Source of the DNA: Pseudalgibacter ostreae
GTDB lineage: Bacteria > Bacteroidota > Bacteroidia > Flavobacteriales > Flavobacteriaceae
Direction of reading: 5' to 3'
DNA: 64,000 bases
Assembly: GCF_042427585.1 (NCBI RefSeq)
Contig: NZ_JBHMFC010000001.1
Coordinates: 1-64,000, forward strand
Shown: positions 52,880 to 62,094 of the stretch, in pieces
Position numbering within the stretch: position 1 is the first letter of the stretch
Layout of the letters: each line of letters opens with the position of its first letter
Program-made: the position numbers and the translations under genes
Notes under the pieces: generated by a model
The model's input: the letters and a program-made list of their open reading frames with translations, nothing else
What the model was told of the DNA's origin: nothing
The model's database searches: none

Positions 52880-53837
52880 ATCCCCATTCATTATCGTACC
52901 ACGTCATAACTTTAAGCAAGTCTCCATCTACTACACGCGTCATGTTAAGATCCACGGTGGATGCAAACGGACTTTTAATTATGTCCGAAGATACTATGGG
53001 CTCATTTGTTACAGAAAGAACTTTAGCATAACGTTGGGTTTTTGCCTCTTCAACAAAAATAGCGTTCACCTCTTCAACGGTTACTAATTTATTGGTAACA
53101 AAAGTAAGATCGGATATAGAACCTACAGATACAGGGGTTCGTATAGCTACCCCATCAAACTTATCGACTAAACTAGGAAGCACCTTTGTTGTCGCTATAG
53201 CAGCTCCTGTACTTGTTGGAACAAGATTAGACGCACCTGCTCTACCCATCCGGAAATTTTTCGGGGAAGGTCCATCAACAATACCTTGTGAAGCAGTGTA
53301 CGCGTGAATAGTAGTCATTATTGCTTTTTTAATTCCAATACGACGCTCTAAAATCTCTACTACAGGACTTATATTATTGGTTGTACAGCTGGCACATGAA
53401 AACATCGAAACTCCCCCATCGGCTGAATTAACGCCATGGACCACTGTTGGCGTATCTGTACTTTTTGTTGGCGCAGAAATAACAACTGTCTTCGCTCCTG
53501 CTGTAATATGTTTTTCTGCATCTTCACGCAAAGTAAACAAGCCTGTACTTTCAATAACAAGGTCGATATTATTTGTTTTCCAAGGCAGTTCTGCTGGATT
53601 TTTAATAGTGCTATAATGAATATGCTTTCCATCCACTATTAAAGTTTGCCCATTAAAAGAGACCTCCTTATTGTAAACCCCATAGACGGTATCGTATTTA
53701 ATAAGATAAACCAGGTTCTCAATAGACAGAATGTCGTTTACTGCAACCACGTCTAGGCCTTCTGTTTCTATAATTAGTTTTAAGGCCGCTCTCCCGATAC
53801 GTCCCATTCCATTAATAGCTACTTTCATGTTTTTCAT
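52833..53837 (-). CDS. Glyceraldehyde-3-phosphate dehydrogenase, divergent paralogue
   Basis: 334 residues, type I. NAD-binding N-terminus INGMGRIGRAALK, Asp35 in VAVNDILS, active-site segment with Cys151 in FSCASCTTNNISP and the catalytic His in MTTIHAYTASQ. The usual SNASCTTNCL is changed: Cys148 replaces the first Asn and Asn155 replaces the second Cys. PTSTGAAIATTKVLP is conserved. The substrate site looks intact, so activity is likely. It is the last gene of a run with aconitase, OsmC and AhpD-like genes. I infer a second GAPDH rather than the main glycolytic one; the latter is not in the window. The preferred dinucleotide is not certain. Confidence 0.9.
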   Translation of the reverse strand: MKNMKVAINGMGRIGRAALKLIIETEGLDVVAVNDILSIENLVYLIKYDTVYGVYNKEVSFNGQTLIVDGKHIHYSTIKNPAELPWKTNNIDLVIESTGLFTLREDAEKHITAGAKTVVISAPTKSTDTPTVVHGVNSADGGVSMFSCASCTTNNISPVVEILERRIGIKKAIMTTIHAYTASQGIVDGPSPKNFRMGRAGASNLVPTSTGAAIATTKVLPSLVDKFDGVAIRTPVSVGSISDLTFVTNKLVTVEEVNAIFVEEAKTQRYAKVLSVTNEPIVSSDIIKSPFASTVDLNMTRVVDGDLLKVMTWYDNEWGFTNQMIRQILEIKGV

Positions 53838-53857
53838 CTTTTAGGTTTTTACTTGTT

Positions 53858-54160
53858 TTAAAATTTATTTAAATGTTTATCACTTTCAGATTTTAGGTTA
53901 CTTCCACAAGTGGGACATGCCTCTGTTTTTCCTTTTTTTAAGTGGATGCCGTCTATATGCTCTATCACAAACTTTTGCATCATGGTATAACTGTCTCTAT
54001 GATTATTAACGTCTATTTGTTTGTCTTTATAGATCTGGCGTATTTTAGCGTCATATTCCTGATAGCCCCAACACACAGGACAAGTCCCTTCTGGTGATTG
54101 CTTTTCTGTTTCTTCTTTTGGTTTTTTAAAAAAACTTACCAAATTTTCAATAAGATCCAT
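53858..54160 (-). CDS. Small zinc-ribbon protein of unknown function
   Basis: 100 residues. Two CPxC knuckles, Cys27/Cys30 (GTCPVCWGYQEYD) and Cys82/Cys85 (EACPTCGSNL), would make one zinc site. The region between is helical and charged (IRQIYKDKQIDVNNHRDSYT, MMQKFVIEHIDGIHLKKG). N-terminal MDLIENLVSFFKKPKEE. No signal. It sits 20 bases before the GAPDH start and 17 bases after DUF488 in a stress-type run. Function unknown; zinc binding is inferred from the Cys pattern. Confidence 0.8.
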   Translation of the reverse strand: MDLIENLVSFFKKPKEETEKQSPEGTCPVCWGYQEYDAKIRQIYKDKQIDVNNHRDSYTMMQKFVIEHIDGIHLKKGKTEACPTCGSNLKSESDKHLNKF

Positions 54161-54177
54161 TTTCTTAATTATTCATG

Positions 54178-54534
54178 TTATTCTTGTAAACTCTTCAACA
54201 CTTCTCGAAGCACAATTGCTTGATTGTGTTTGGTGTCTTTCGCAGCATAAAGCAATGTAACAGCGTTATGCCCCGCTTGCTTACGGATACTTTCTAAAAC
54301 ATCTCCTTTATCATGGAGTTCTTTTCGATATTTTTCAGCAAATGCATCAAATTTATCAGGGTCATGATTGAACCATTTTCTTAGTTTCTCCGAAGGCGCA
54401 ACATCCTTGTTCCAATCGTCGAGTTTAGCATCTTCTTTTGAAACGCCTCGAGGCCAGATACGATCCACCAGAATACGACAACCATCTTCTTCTAACACCT
54501 CCTCATAAATACGTTTTATCCTTATTTTCTTCAT
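54178..54534 (-). CDS. DUF488 family protein, YeaO-like
   Basis: 118 residues from ATG 54534 (MKKIRIKRIYEEVLEEDG). ATG 54540 or TTG 54561 give longer readings. The family signature is LVDRIWPRGVSKEDAKLDDW followed by KDVAPSEKLRKWFNHDPDKF and TLLYAAKDTKHNQA. YeaO-type proteins are small, cytoplasmic and of unknown activity. They often stand in stress operons. It lies between the zinc-ribbon gene and an SDR gene. Confidence 0.9.
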   Translation of the reverse strand: MKKIRIKRIYEEVLEEDGCRILVDRIWPRGVSKEDAKLDDWNKDVAPSEKLRKWFNHDPDKFDAFAEKYRKELHDKGDVLESIRKQAGHNAVTLLYAAKDTKHNQAIVLREVLKSLQE

Positions 54535-54584
54535 TATCATCGTTATGGCTTCGCTTTCCAATTTTATTCATTCTCATAAAAACA

Positions 54585-55298
54585 TCAATTAACAACTTTA
54601 GGGATAAGGGGGCGTAAGCTAACCTCATCAATAAGTAAATTATCAGGCGTTTCTAAAACATGAAGGATCACATTTGCTAAATCTTTTGGTTCAATCATAT
54701 GGGCGTGCTGCTCTATGGCCGAATCTTTAAAAAAATCTGTGGCTATAGAACCAGGGTTTATACAACTTACTTTAATCTTGTAAGGCCGTAACTCTCGAAA
54801 CAACGCTTCAGAAAAACCTTGTACGCCATATTTTGTAAGGCAATAGGCTGAGCCTTCAGACCTAGTGGTTTTCCCTAAAATTGAACCTATATTTATAATA
54901 TGACAGGTATTCGTATTGCGTTTCATAAAAGGTACAATGTGCGACGTGACATAAAAAAGACCATTTATATTCGTATTAATCATACTATGCCACTGTTCTA
55001 AAGAGAAAGCATCAATCGCCCTAAAATAGCCCGTTCCAGCATTATTGATAAGAATATCAGGAGTATTGTTATTAGAAAACGTTTTTGAAACCCACGAATA
55101 CACCATCTCTTGATGGCTTATATCCATAGCTACAGGAATAAAAGCCTCTCCTAACCGATTTCGTAAAGTGTTTAACGCATCCTTACCTCGTGCCAATCCA
55201 TAAACGGTTGCTCCATTTTCGATTAACACCTTTGAAATGGCAGCACCCAAGCCTTTACTGGCTCCAGTTACAACGGCTATTTTTGAGTTAATATCCAT
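54585..55298 (-). CDS. Short-chain dehydrogenase/reductase
   Basis: 237 residues, classical SDR: GASKGLGAAISKVL (12-25), NNAGTGYFRAID, catalytic Ser in NIGSILGKTTRSEGS, YCLTKYGVQGF with Tyr and Lys, and CINPGSIATDFF. The Arg in VYGLARGKDAL favours NADP(H). The substrate is unknown. It is in the middle of the minus-strand run from aconitase to GAPDH, 29 bases after the glycosyltransferase gene, so it is probably co-transcribed. Confidence 0.88.
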   Translation of the reverse strand: MDINSKIAVVTGASKGLGAAISKVLIENGATVYGLARGKDALNTLRNRLGEAFIPVAMDISHQEMVYSWVSKTFSNNNTPDILINNAGTGYFRAIDAFSLEQWHSMINTNINGLFYVTSHIVPFMKRNTNTCHIINIGSILGKTTRSEGSAYCLTKYGVQGFSEALFRELRPYKIKVSCINPGSIATDFFKDSAIEQHAHMIEPKDLANVILHVLETPDNLLIDEVSLRPLIPKVVN

Positions 55299-55327
55299 CT
55301 TATTGCTTTAAAACGTTTTTTAATTAA

Positions 55328-55984
55328 CTACACTCTCAAATACATCTTATTGGTTATGGAGTCTTGATTTTCATGATGGTAGATATAGGTTTTCGCATGA
55401 GCTTCCATCATCCTAACACCAGCCTTTTGAGCACGGTCGAACAAATCGGCATCCGTACCTAAGGGCATTTGTTTTAAACCATTTAAAAAATGAAAAACCT
55501 CTTTTTCTACAAAAAAACTTCCCCCAATCACGCAGTCGTTAAGGTGTATGCTTTTCGAGTGATCGAACCTATCTGGCACAAACTGGTTTCCTAAAACGTG
55601 AACACCACCATATAAAAATTTAACTTCAGGATTTTGTGTTAAAATGTGTTTTCTATTCTCGAGATGCGTCGGATCATACGCATCATCAGAATCTAAAAAA
55701 GTAATATATTTACCTTGAGACGCCCTTATTCCTTCATTTTTAGAATAAACCTCACCACTATGCTCTTTTAGCACATATTTTATTTTAGGATGTGCTTTAA
55801 GATAAGGCAAGATTGCCGCATAGGTATTATCGGTACTACCATCATCCACAAGAATCACCTCCCAATCTGTTGTGGTTTGTGCTATTAAAGAATCTAACGC
55901 ACGCGTTAAAAGCTTTGCCCTATTATAAGTTGTAACTATTATTGAAAAAAAAGGCATAAGTGTGTTCGTTTTATTCGTATTCAT
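55328..55984 (-). CDS. Glycosyltransferase family 2
   Basis: 218 residues from ATG 55984; an upstream GTG adds 5 residues. GT-A fold: FFSIIVTTYNRAKLLTRALD, EVILVDDGSTDNT with nucleotide-binding Asp, and the DxD motif in YITFLDSDDAYD. The FFVEKEVFHFLNGLKQMP and GTDADLFDRAQK segments are typical of GT2 acceptor regions. No membrane helix. It transfers a sugar from a nucleotide donor to an unknown acceptor. Its place in a stress-type run is odd; it may be transcribed with its neighbours by chance or glycosylate a stress product. Confidence 0.88.
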   Translation of the reverse strand: MNTNKTNTLMPFFSIIVTTYNRAKLLTRALDSLIAQTTTDWEVILVDDGSTDNTYAAILPYLKAHPKIKYVLKEHSGEVYSKNEGIRASQGKYITFLDSDDAYDPTHLENRKHILTQNPEVKFLYGGVHVLGNQFVPDRFDHSKSIHLNDCVIGGSFFVEKEVFHFLNGLKQMPLGTDADLFDRAQKAGVRMMEAHAKTYIYHHENQDSITNKMYLRV

Positions 55985-56066
55985 ATTTAAATTATCCACA
56001 TCAAATAATATAATTTGCTAAATCGAGAATTACTTGCAACGGTATTGTTTTTAAAAATTGAATTTT

Positions 56067-56405
56067 TTAATGATGATGTTTTTCCATTTCATCCATAGCA
56101 ATAGTTGCATGTGCATAAGCCGCCCCCGCACGCATTTCTGTGGCCACCCATATCGCCTCCATAATTTCTTCTTTGCTCGCCCCTTTACGCATCGCTTGCG
56201 AGGTATGCGCCCGGATGCAATAAGGACATTGCGTTACATGACCAACCGCAACGGCAATGAGTTGTTTTGTTTTCTCATCTAACGCACCTGCTTTAAAAAC
56301 GGCCTTACTAAAGTTTCGCCATGCGTCTATATTGTCTGGAGCTAAAGCCGCTTTCTTATCTAAAAGGGCTTTTGTTGTTTTAGGAAAAAGAGAAGCGTTC
56401 TCCAT
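56067..56405 (-). CDS. AhpD-like carboxymuconolactone decarboxylase family protein
   Basis: 112 residues. The AhpD-type redox motif is CPYC at 60-63 with His67 (QCPYCIRAHTSQAMRKGAS), and Glu residues in EEIMEAIWVATEMRAG. Members act as alkylhydroperoxidases or thiol redox partners. The His-rich tail (EKHHH) could bind metal. Next to an OsmC gene, a peroxide-reducing role is likely. It is co-directional with 31 bases to OsmC. Confidence 0.9.
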   Translation of the reverse strand: MENASLFPKTTKALLDKKAALAPDNIDAWRNFSKAVFKAGALDEKTKQLIAVAVGHVTQCPYCIRAHTSQAMRKGASKEEIMEAIWVATEMRAGAAYAHATIAMDEMEKHHH

Positions 56406-56436
56406 AACTTTCTTGTTTTTTTTGAATTAATAGTTT

Positions 56437-56853
56437 TTATTCAAGCGTTGCATCCATAGTGATTTTAAAACGTAAGGCTTTGCTAACTGGGCAATTGTCT
56501 TTAGCAGTATTAGCACATTCCATAAAGGTATCGTTATCGATATTTGGAATTTTTGCTTTAAGAGTTAAATGAGACCCCGTAAGCTCAAGTTTATCGGGAT
56601 TCATCGTGACTGCTGATGTTACATTTAGGGTATCTGGAGTAAAACCTGCTTCACCTAGAATGTTACTTAAGGCCATGGCAAAACACCCAGCATGCGCTGC
56701 TGCAAGCAATTCATCGGGGTTCGTACTTTTACCGTCTCCAAAACGGGAATTAAAACAATATTTAGACTGGTCCAAAACATGGCTTTGCGTAGTAATGGTA
56801 CCTTCGCCTTCTTTTAATGAGCCGTTCCAAACGGCATTTGCTGTACGTTTCAT
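56437..56853 (-). CDS. OsmC family peroxiredoxin-like hydroperoxidase
   Basis: 138 residues, OsmC-type. The two catalytic cysteines are Cys57 (AAAHAGCFAMALSNIL) and Cys121 (KDNCPVSKAL), with the conserved Glu in NPDELLAAAH. OsmC proteins reduce organic hydroperoxides using lipoyl or thiol partners, in the cytoplasm. It lies between the AhpD-like gene and acnA in the same direction. The start gives MKRTANAVWNGSLKEGEG, the canonical OsmC N-terminus. Confidence 0.93.
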   Translation of the reverse strand: MKRTANAVWNGSLKEGEGTITTQSHVLDQSKYCFNSRFGDGKSTNPDELLAAAHAGCFAMALSNILGEAGFTPDTLNVTSAVTMNPDKLELTGSHLTLKAKIPNIDNDTFMECANTAKDNCPVSKALRFKITMDATLE

Positions 56854-56930
56854 AATGAGTAAATATTTTAGTTATTATATCTTTTTATACTGATTTATTG
56901 TGATGATTTTTTAATATCTGTTCTTTGCTT

Positions 56931-59717
56931 TTATTCTTCCAAGAATTGCCTGAGTACATATTGTAAAATACCTCCATGGCGGTAATATTCAATTTCTATA
57001 AGAGAATCCAGGCGCGCAATAACATCAAATTCAATACTATCTCCTTGTTTGTTTTTTGCTACAACTGTCATGCTCTTCATAGGTTTGATATCTTTAGAAA
57101 TCCCTGTAATACTGAAGATTTCATCACCATCAAGACCTAGTTTTTTTGCAGTATCACCATCTTTGTACTGTAGAGGTAATACACCCATGCCTACTAAATT
57201 GCTACGATGTATACGTTCGTAGCTTTCGGCCAATACACATTTAACCCCTAAAAGAAACGTGCCCTTTGCCGCCCAATCTCTAGAGGAACCACTTCCATAT
57301 TCTTTCCCCACTAAAACAACTAAAGGCGTTTTGCTCTGTTGATATTTTACAGAAGCATCAAAAACCGACATTTCTTCGCCTGTTGGAAAATAGCGTGTAT
57401 AACCGCCCTCTTTTTCAGCAAGTTTATTTTTAATCCGCACATTAGCAAAGGTACCTCTTACCATAACCTCATCATTACCACGTCGGCTTCCATAGGAGTT
57501 AAAATCCTCTTTTTTAACCCCACGGGAGAGCAAGTATTTACCTGCAGCAGAATGTTCGTTAAACAATCCGGCAGGCGAAATATGATCGGTAGTTATACTA
57601 TCTCCTAAAACCAATAGCGCGCGCGCCTCTTTAATATCCTCTAAAGCGGGGGCTGCTGCAGAAATATCTCGGAAAAATGGTATTTCTTTAATATAAGTGG
57701 AGTCGGCGTCCCATTGATATAGTTTTCCTTCTGGAATTTTTAGATTTTTCCATATTGCGTTCCCTTCAAATATTTCATCATAATTTTTGGCAAAATCTTG
57801 CGGAGAAAGCACACGTGCTAAAATGCTATTTATGTCATCATCAGTAGGCCAAATATCTTTTAAATAAACAGGAAGACCATTTTTATCGTAACTAATAGGG
57901 TCTTGGGTTAAATCTATGTCCACACGTCCGGCAATAGCGTAAGCGACAACCAACATGGGAGACATTAAAAAATTCATTTTCACTTGAGAGTGCACCCGTG
58001 CCTCAAAATTTCGGTTTCCCGAAAGCACTGAACACACTACCAAATCATGGTCATCAACAGCTTTTGATATCGCTGGCGGCAAGGGTCCCGAATTCCCTAT
58101 ACAAGACGTGCAGCCATAACCTACCAAATGAAACTGTAGGGCCTCTAAATCTTTCATAAGATCGGCTTTTTCCAAATAATCGGTAACTACCTTAGACCCT
58201 GGTGCAAGCGAGGTCTTTACCCAAGGCTTCACATCAATACCGTGTTCTCGTGCTTTTTTAGCGACCAATCCTGCGCCCACCATCACAAAAGGGTTTGAGG
58301 TATTGGTGCACGAAGTAATGGCAGCAATAACCACAGACCCATCGGAAAGCATGAACTTATCGTCACCTTCATTAATCCAAACCGTTTTTAGTCCGTTTTT
58401 TTCTTCGGTTTCAATACCTTCCTTATGTAAGGTTTTTGGAACATCTTTCACAGGAGGATTACCCCCTTCATCTTTCCATCTCGCCAAAGACGTGAGCGTT
58501 TCTCGGTTCCCTTGTTCTATATATTCGCGTTCAAAAGATGTGCCCAGCAAGTCTATAAACTTAGGCTTAAAGTCTTTTAAAAGAATTTTATCCTGTGGCC
58601 GTTTAGGGCCCGCTACAGTAGGCTCTATAGTGGACACATCAAGCTCTACCACTTCGGTGTATTGAATCGCTTGTTCGTTTTCTCTCCATAACATATTGGT
58701 TTTACAATAAGCTTCTACCATAGCAATTTGTGCTTCGGAACGATTACTTTTTCGCATGTATTCCAATGTTTTGTCATCTATAGGGAAATAAGTAATGGTA
58801 CACCCAAATTCTGGTGACATATTTCCAATAGTCGCTCGATCTGGAACTGAAAGATGATCCAACCCCGGGCCGAATACTTCTACAAACTTACCAACCACAC
58901 CTTGTTTTCGTAATAAATTGGCGATAGTAAGAACCAAGTCGGTAGCGGTAGATCCTAAAGGCAGTTTTCCTGTTAGTTTTAAACCGATAACTTCTGGCAT
59001 GATAAAATAGATAGGCTGCCCTAAAATGGCTGCCTCCGCCTCGATACCTCCTACACCCCAAGCAACCACGCCAATACCATTTACCATAGGCGTATGGCTA
59101 TCGGTTCCCACTAAAGTGTCGGGAAAAAGCATCCCGTCCCTTTCTATAACGCCTCTGGAGAAATACTCCAGATTTACTTGATGGCAAATCCCCATACCTG
59201 GTGGCACCACCCTAAAGTTATTAAAAGATTGCTGTGCCCATTTTAAAAACTGATAACGTTCTTGATTACGACTGTATTCTTTTTCCATGTTTCGATCATA
59301 GGAATAGTTTGTTCCAAAATAATCTACTTGTACGGAGTGATCGATGACCAGATCTACAGGTATTAAAGGATTTATAGTATCTGGATTTTTACCTTTTCGA
59401 GCCACTTCCGCTCTTAAAGCCGCAATATCTACAACCGCAGGCACACCTGTAAAATCTTGCATCAACACACGGGCAGGTTTAAAAGGAATATCCTTTTCAG
59501 AACCTTTTGGCTGCCAATGAAGCAAGGTTTCAACATTTTCTTTTGTTATAGCAAAGTCATCATAGTTTCGCAATGCATTTTCCAATAGAATACGAATAGA
59601 AAAAGGCAGCTTACTTATTTCATACCCCTGATTTTCAAGGGCCTTTAAACTATAATACTGAAACGTTTCTCCTGCTAATTCCAGTGTTTTTTTAATATTA
59701 AATGGGTCTTGATTCAT
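56931..59717 (-). CDS. acnA: Aconitate hydratase (AcnA type)
   Basis: 928 residues. TCA cycle aconitase of the AcnA/IRP1 class: citrate to isocitrate through a [4Fe-4S] centre. Cys ligands are in ITSCTNTSNP and YGCTSCIGNSG (two Cys). DLVIDHSVQVDYFGT, GTDSHTPMVNG and SREYGSGSSRDWA-type segments (here GKEYGSGSSRDWAAKG) are the active-site motifs. The C-terminal swivel domain is present and complete. It is the first gene of the minus-strand run that ends with GAPDH; the 77-base gap to OsmC would allow read-through. No -7 match was found upstream. Confidence 0.96.
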   Translation of the reverse strand: MNQDPFNIKKTLELAGETFQYYSLKALENQGYEISKLPFSIRILLENALRNYDDFAITKENVETLLHWQPKGSEKDIPFKPARVLMQDFTGVPAVVDIAALRAEVARKGKNPDTINPLIPVDLVIDHSVQVDYFGTNYSYDRNMEKEYSRNQERYQFLKWAQQSFNNFRVVPPGMGICHQVNLEYFSRGVIERDGMLFPDTLVGTDSHTPMVNGIGVVAWGVGGIEAEAAILGQPIYFIMPEVIGLKLTGKLPLGSTATDLVLTIANLLRKQGVVGKFVEVFGPGLDHLSVPDRATIGNMSPEFGCTITYFPIDDKTLEYMRKSNRSEAQIAMVEAYCKTNMLWRENEQAIQYTEVVELDVSTIEPTVAGPKRPQDKILLKDFKPKFIDLLGTSFEREYIEQGNRETLTSLARWKDEGGNPPVKDVPKTLHKEGIETEEKNGLKTVWINEGDDKFMLSDGSVVIAAITSCTNTSNPFVMVGAGLVAKKAREHGIDVKPWVKTSLAPGSKVVTDYLEKADLMKDLEALQFHLVGYGCTSCIGNSGPLPPAISKAVDDHDLVVCSVLSGNRNFEARVHSQVKMNFLMSPMLVVAYAIAGRVDIDLTQDPISYDKNGLPVYLKDIWPTDDDINSILARVLSPQDFAKNYDEIFEGNAIWKNLKIPEGKLYQWDADSTYIKEIPFFRDISAAAPALEDIKEARALLVLGDSITTDHISPAGLFNEHSAAGKYLLSRGVKKEDFNSYGSRRGNDEVMVRGTFANVRIKNKLAEKEGGYTRYFPTGEEMSVFDASVKYQQSKTPLVVLVGKEYGSGSSRDWAAKGTFLLGVKCVLAESYERIHRSNLVGMGVLPLQYKDGDTAKKLGLDGDEIFSITGISKDIKPMKSMTVVAKNKQGDSIEFDVIARLDSLIEIEYYRHGGILQYVLRQFLEE

Positions 59718-60168
59718 AGTAAATATTTTTAAGGTTTTTTGGTCTTTCTGGTTTAACCAAAATAATGGAAATTATTTCATGCTTATACCTATTTACAACT
59801 TGATATAATAGACAAAAAAAGGATAATATAAGGTTGGAATTTCGAGCTTCTTACTGTTGTTTTCTTTACCTAATATAAAGGAATAGGCAATAGGGATCAC
59901 CCCAAAATGTTTTTGGGAAAAACGTTTAGTTGGTATTACAATTTATAATTACAACACCAACACTACCAAAGTTACAAATTATTTAAATATTGGACAAACT
60001 TATCCGATTAAGAATTGCCCTATTAATTTTAACAAAATATCAATATAACCTATTTTACTTTAAGTGAAAATCCTACATCATTAGAATTAAATTGTTTCTA
60101 TATTTAGATTTTTAAAATTCTGACAAGCAAAATCCTAGGTCTTCTTATGATAAAATAAAACATAAAAC
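59718..60168. other. Divergent gene-free stretch between acnA and yraN
   Basis: 451 bases, AT-rich, promoter region for both genes. A hairpin CCCAAAA-tgt-TTTTGGG lies at 59901-59917. No clear TAnnTTTG element is visible on either strand, and no ORF. Confidence 0.6.
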
Positions 60169-60528
60169 ATGGCAGAACATAATGAACTTGGCAAAAAAGG
60201 CGAACAACTTGCCATCGATTTTCTATTAGAAAAAGGGTACATTATCATAGAACGTAATTACCGCTTTCACAAAGCTGAAGTGGATATCATTGCACAAAAA
60301 GAAAATACACTTGCCATTATTGAAGTAAAGACACGCTCAACAATAGATTTTGGAAACCCACAAGATTTTTTAAAACCGAAACAAATACAACGTCTGGTTA
60401 TTGCTATAGATGATTATGTTATTGAAAATGATTTAGATGTTGATGTGCGCTTTGATATTATAGCTATCGTAAGAACAGGCAATAGCTTTGAAATTGAGCA
60501 TTTAGAAAATGCCTTTTATCACTTTTAG
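60169..60528 (+). CDS. UPF0102/YraN family protein
   Basis: 119 residues. Nuclease-like PD-(D/E)xK fold: LGKKGEQLAIDFLLEKGY, then RNYRFHKAEVDIIAQKEN with Glu and Asp, and LAIIEVKTRSTIDFGNP with the Glu-x-Lys. The motif set is intact, but no substrate is proven for the family. In many genomes it lies near rnhB or rsmI; here it stands divergent from acnA. ATG 60169 gives the usual MAEHNELGKKGEQLA start. Confidence 0.92.
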   Translation: MAEHNELGKKGEQLAIDFLLEKGYIIIERNYRFHKAEVDIIAQKENTLAIIEVKTRSTIDFGNPQDFLKPKQIQRLVIAIDDYVIENDLDVDVRFDIIAIVRTGNSFEIEHLENAFYHF

Positions 60529-60556
60529 TCCGCGCCTATAAACAGGAGCGCCTAAA

Positions 60557-61882
60557 TTATCCTTTTAAAAAAACCTCTAATTCTGTTACACTCTCTGGTT
60601 TCTCTATTATTTTTTTATCTTTATTTAGTACAAAAAAACTGGGTGTTGCCATTATACCGTAATCGGTTCCTATATTATTATCCGATTTCTCTAAACTGAG
60701 CACATGGATAAACTCTGGATAAGGTTTCGTTTTCAGCTCCCATTGTTTATCGTCAGCTTCCAAAGCAATAGCAATCACCTTAATTTTACTTTTTTCTTGT
60801 GTTTTTACAAAAGCCTGTAATTTGGGCATGTCATTTAAGCAATGTGAACATTCACTATTCCAAAAAACAATAACATAGGTTTCAGCAAGCTTTAGTTCAC
60901 TTAATTTTTTAGATGTCTTTTTATCTCCTTGCTTAAATTCTATAGAAAAATCGGGAGCACTACTTCCAATAGAGGTTTTTTGGTATTTTATAAGGGCATC
61001 CAGAAGAGGTTTATCATTTAAAGCTTTGGCAAGAGCTATCAAATACGTTTCAGCAATATAATTGGCAACGGCCTCATAGTTTAAATCTGCCATTTGCTGC
61101 CATAACTCGGATAGCAAATTGCTTTTTGTTGTATCGGGTGCTGGCTTAATCGCCTTGTAAAATACATCAATATTCTTTTTATAATTGGCTACTTTGCTTT
61201 TATCATCCGCAGAGACCCCAAACACATAATTGAGCATCTTTTCAGTTAAAAAATTCGAACTTAAAAGCGTTTGGTTTTTAAAATCAATATTATTAAAATA
61301 ATGAGCTCTTAAATTTTTAGAATAAAGACTTACATCTTCATAATTTTTTGGAATATAAGGTCTGTTTGCTTTTATAAAATGTAAAGCGATGGTTCCCTTT
61401 GCCGCTTTTTCATAACTAGTTTGGGTATCACTTTGAGCTTTAAAAATAGCCTTTAGTGCTAAAGTGTCCTTATTTTTTTGACGAAAATAAACCCCTATGC
61501 TTTGCATAACTTTTGACATGCTGTCGGTATAAGACCTCAACAATCTATTTTCAACAGATTTTTTAAAATTAACCCCAGTTTCAGAATTAAACGTTAGTTC
61601 TACATCTTCTTTTCCATTGTAAATAATATCAAAATTATAATCCTCCTGTGGTACAGCATATACCAGTCTGTAAATACCCTTCACGTTTGTAGAATCGAGT
61701 TGAAACTTAAAACTTCCGTCTTTTTTTATTTCAGCATTTTTCACATATACAGAAACCGTAGGCGTTACTTTATAAAGCAATGCAAACTTATAATCTTCTG
61801 GAGGCGAAAAAACTCCTTTTATAGCATGCTGGGCAAAAAGAGTGTTTGAAAATAAAATCGCTAATAAAAGAAAACGTGTCAT
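60557..61882 (-). CDS. Exported TlpA-like thioredoxin-fold protein
   Basis: 441 residues. Signal peptide 1-17 (LFAQ), an N-terminal DUF4369-like beta domain (about 20-110), a helical middle (110-310), and a TlpA/AhpC-like domain at about 315-441: APDFSIEFKQGDKKTSKKLS, active site CSHC at 345-348 (FWNSECSHCLNDMPKLQ), GIMATPSFFVLNKDKK with cis-Pro. It should reduce or isomerise disulfides in the periplasm. This type is abundant in Bacteroidota. It converges on yraN. A -7 element TATCTTTG lies at 61958-61965 on the minus strand. Confidence 0.85.
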   Translation of the reverse strand: MTRFLLLAILFSNTLFAQHAIKGVFSPPEDYKFALLYKVTPTVSVYVKNAEIKKDGSFKFQLDSTNVKGIYRLVYAVPQEDYNFDIIYNGKEDVELTFNSETGVNFKKSVENRLLRSYTDSMSKVMQSIGVYFRQKNKDTLALKAIFKAQSDTQTSYEKAAKGTIALHFIKANRPYIPKNYEDVSLYSKNLRAHYFNNIDFKNQTLLSSNFLTEKMLNYVFGVSADDKSKVANYKKNIDVFYKAIKPAPDTTKSNLLSELWQQMADLNYEAVANYIAETYLIALAKALNDKPLLDALIKYQKTSIGSSAPDFSIEFKQGDKKTSKKLSELKLAETYVIVFWNSECSHCLNDMPKLQAFVKTQEKSKIKVIAIALEADDKQWELKTKPYPEFIHVLSLEKSDNNIGTDYGIMATPSFFVLNKDKKIIEKPESVTELEVFLKG

Positions 61883-62094
61883 GTGTTAATTAAATTAATG
61901 GAAACCAGATACCAAAATACAGCTGGTTCAATTTTTATAGAGTGTATATTAGAACAACAAAGATATTAAGCTAAAAAATGGGCAATACCATAGTTATTCA
62001 TAATATTAATATTTTAAGTTTACTACTTTTAAATCCAAAATTACAAAAAACATAGGTTCTTTAAAGCTTCGTTATTAATGCAATAGATTAACAA

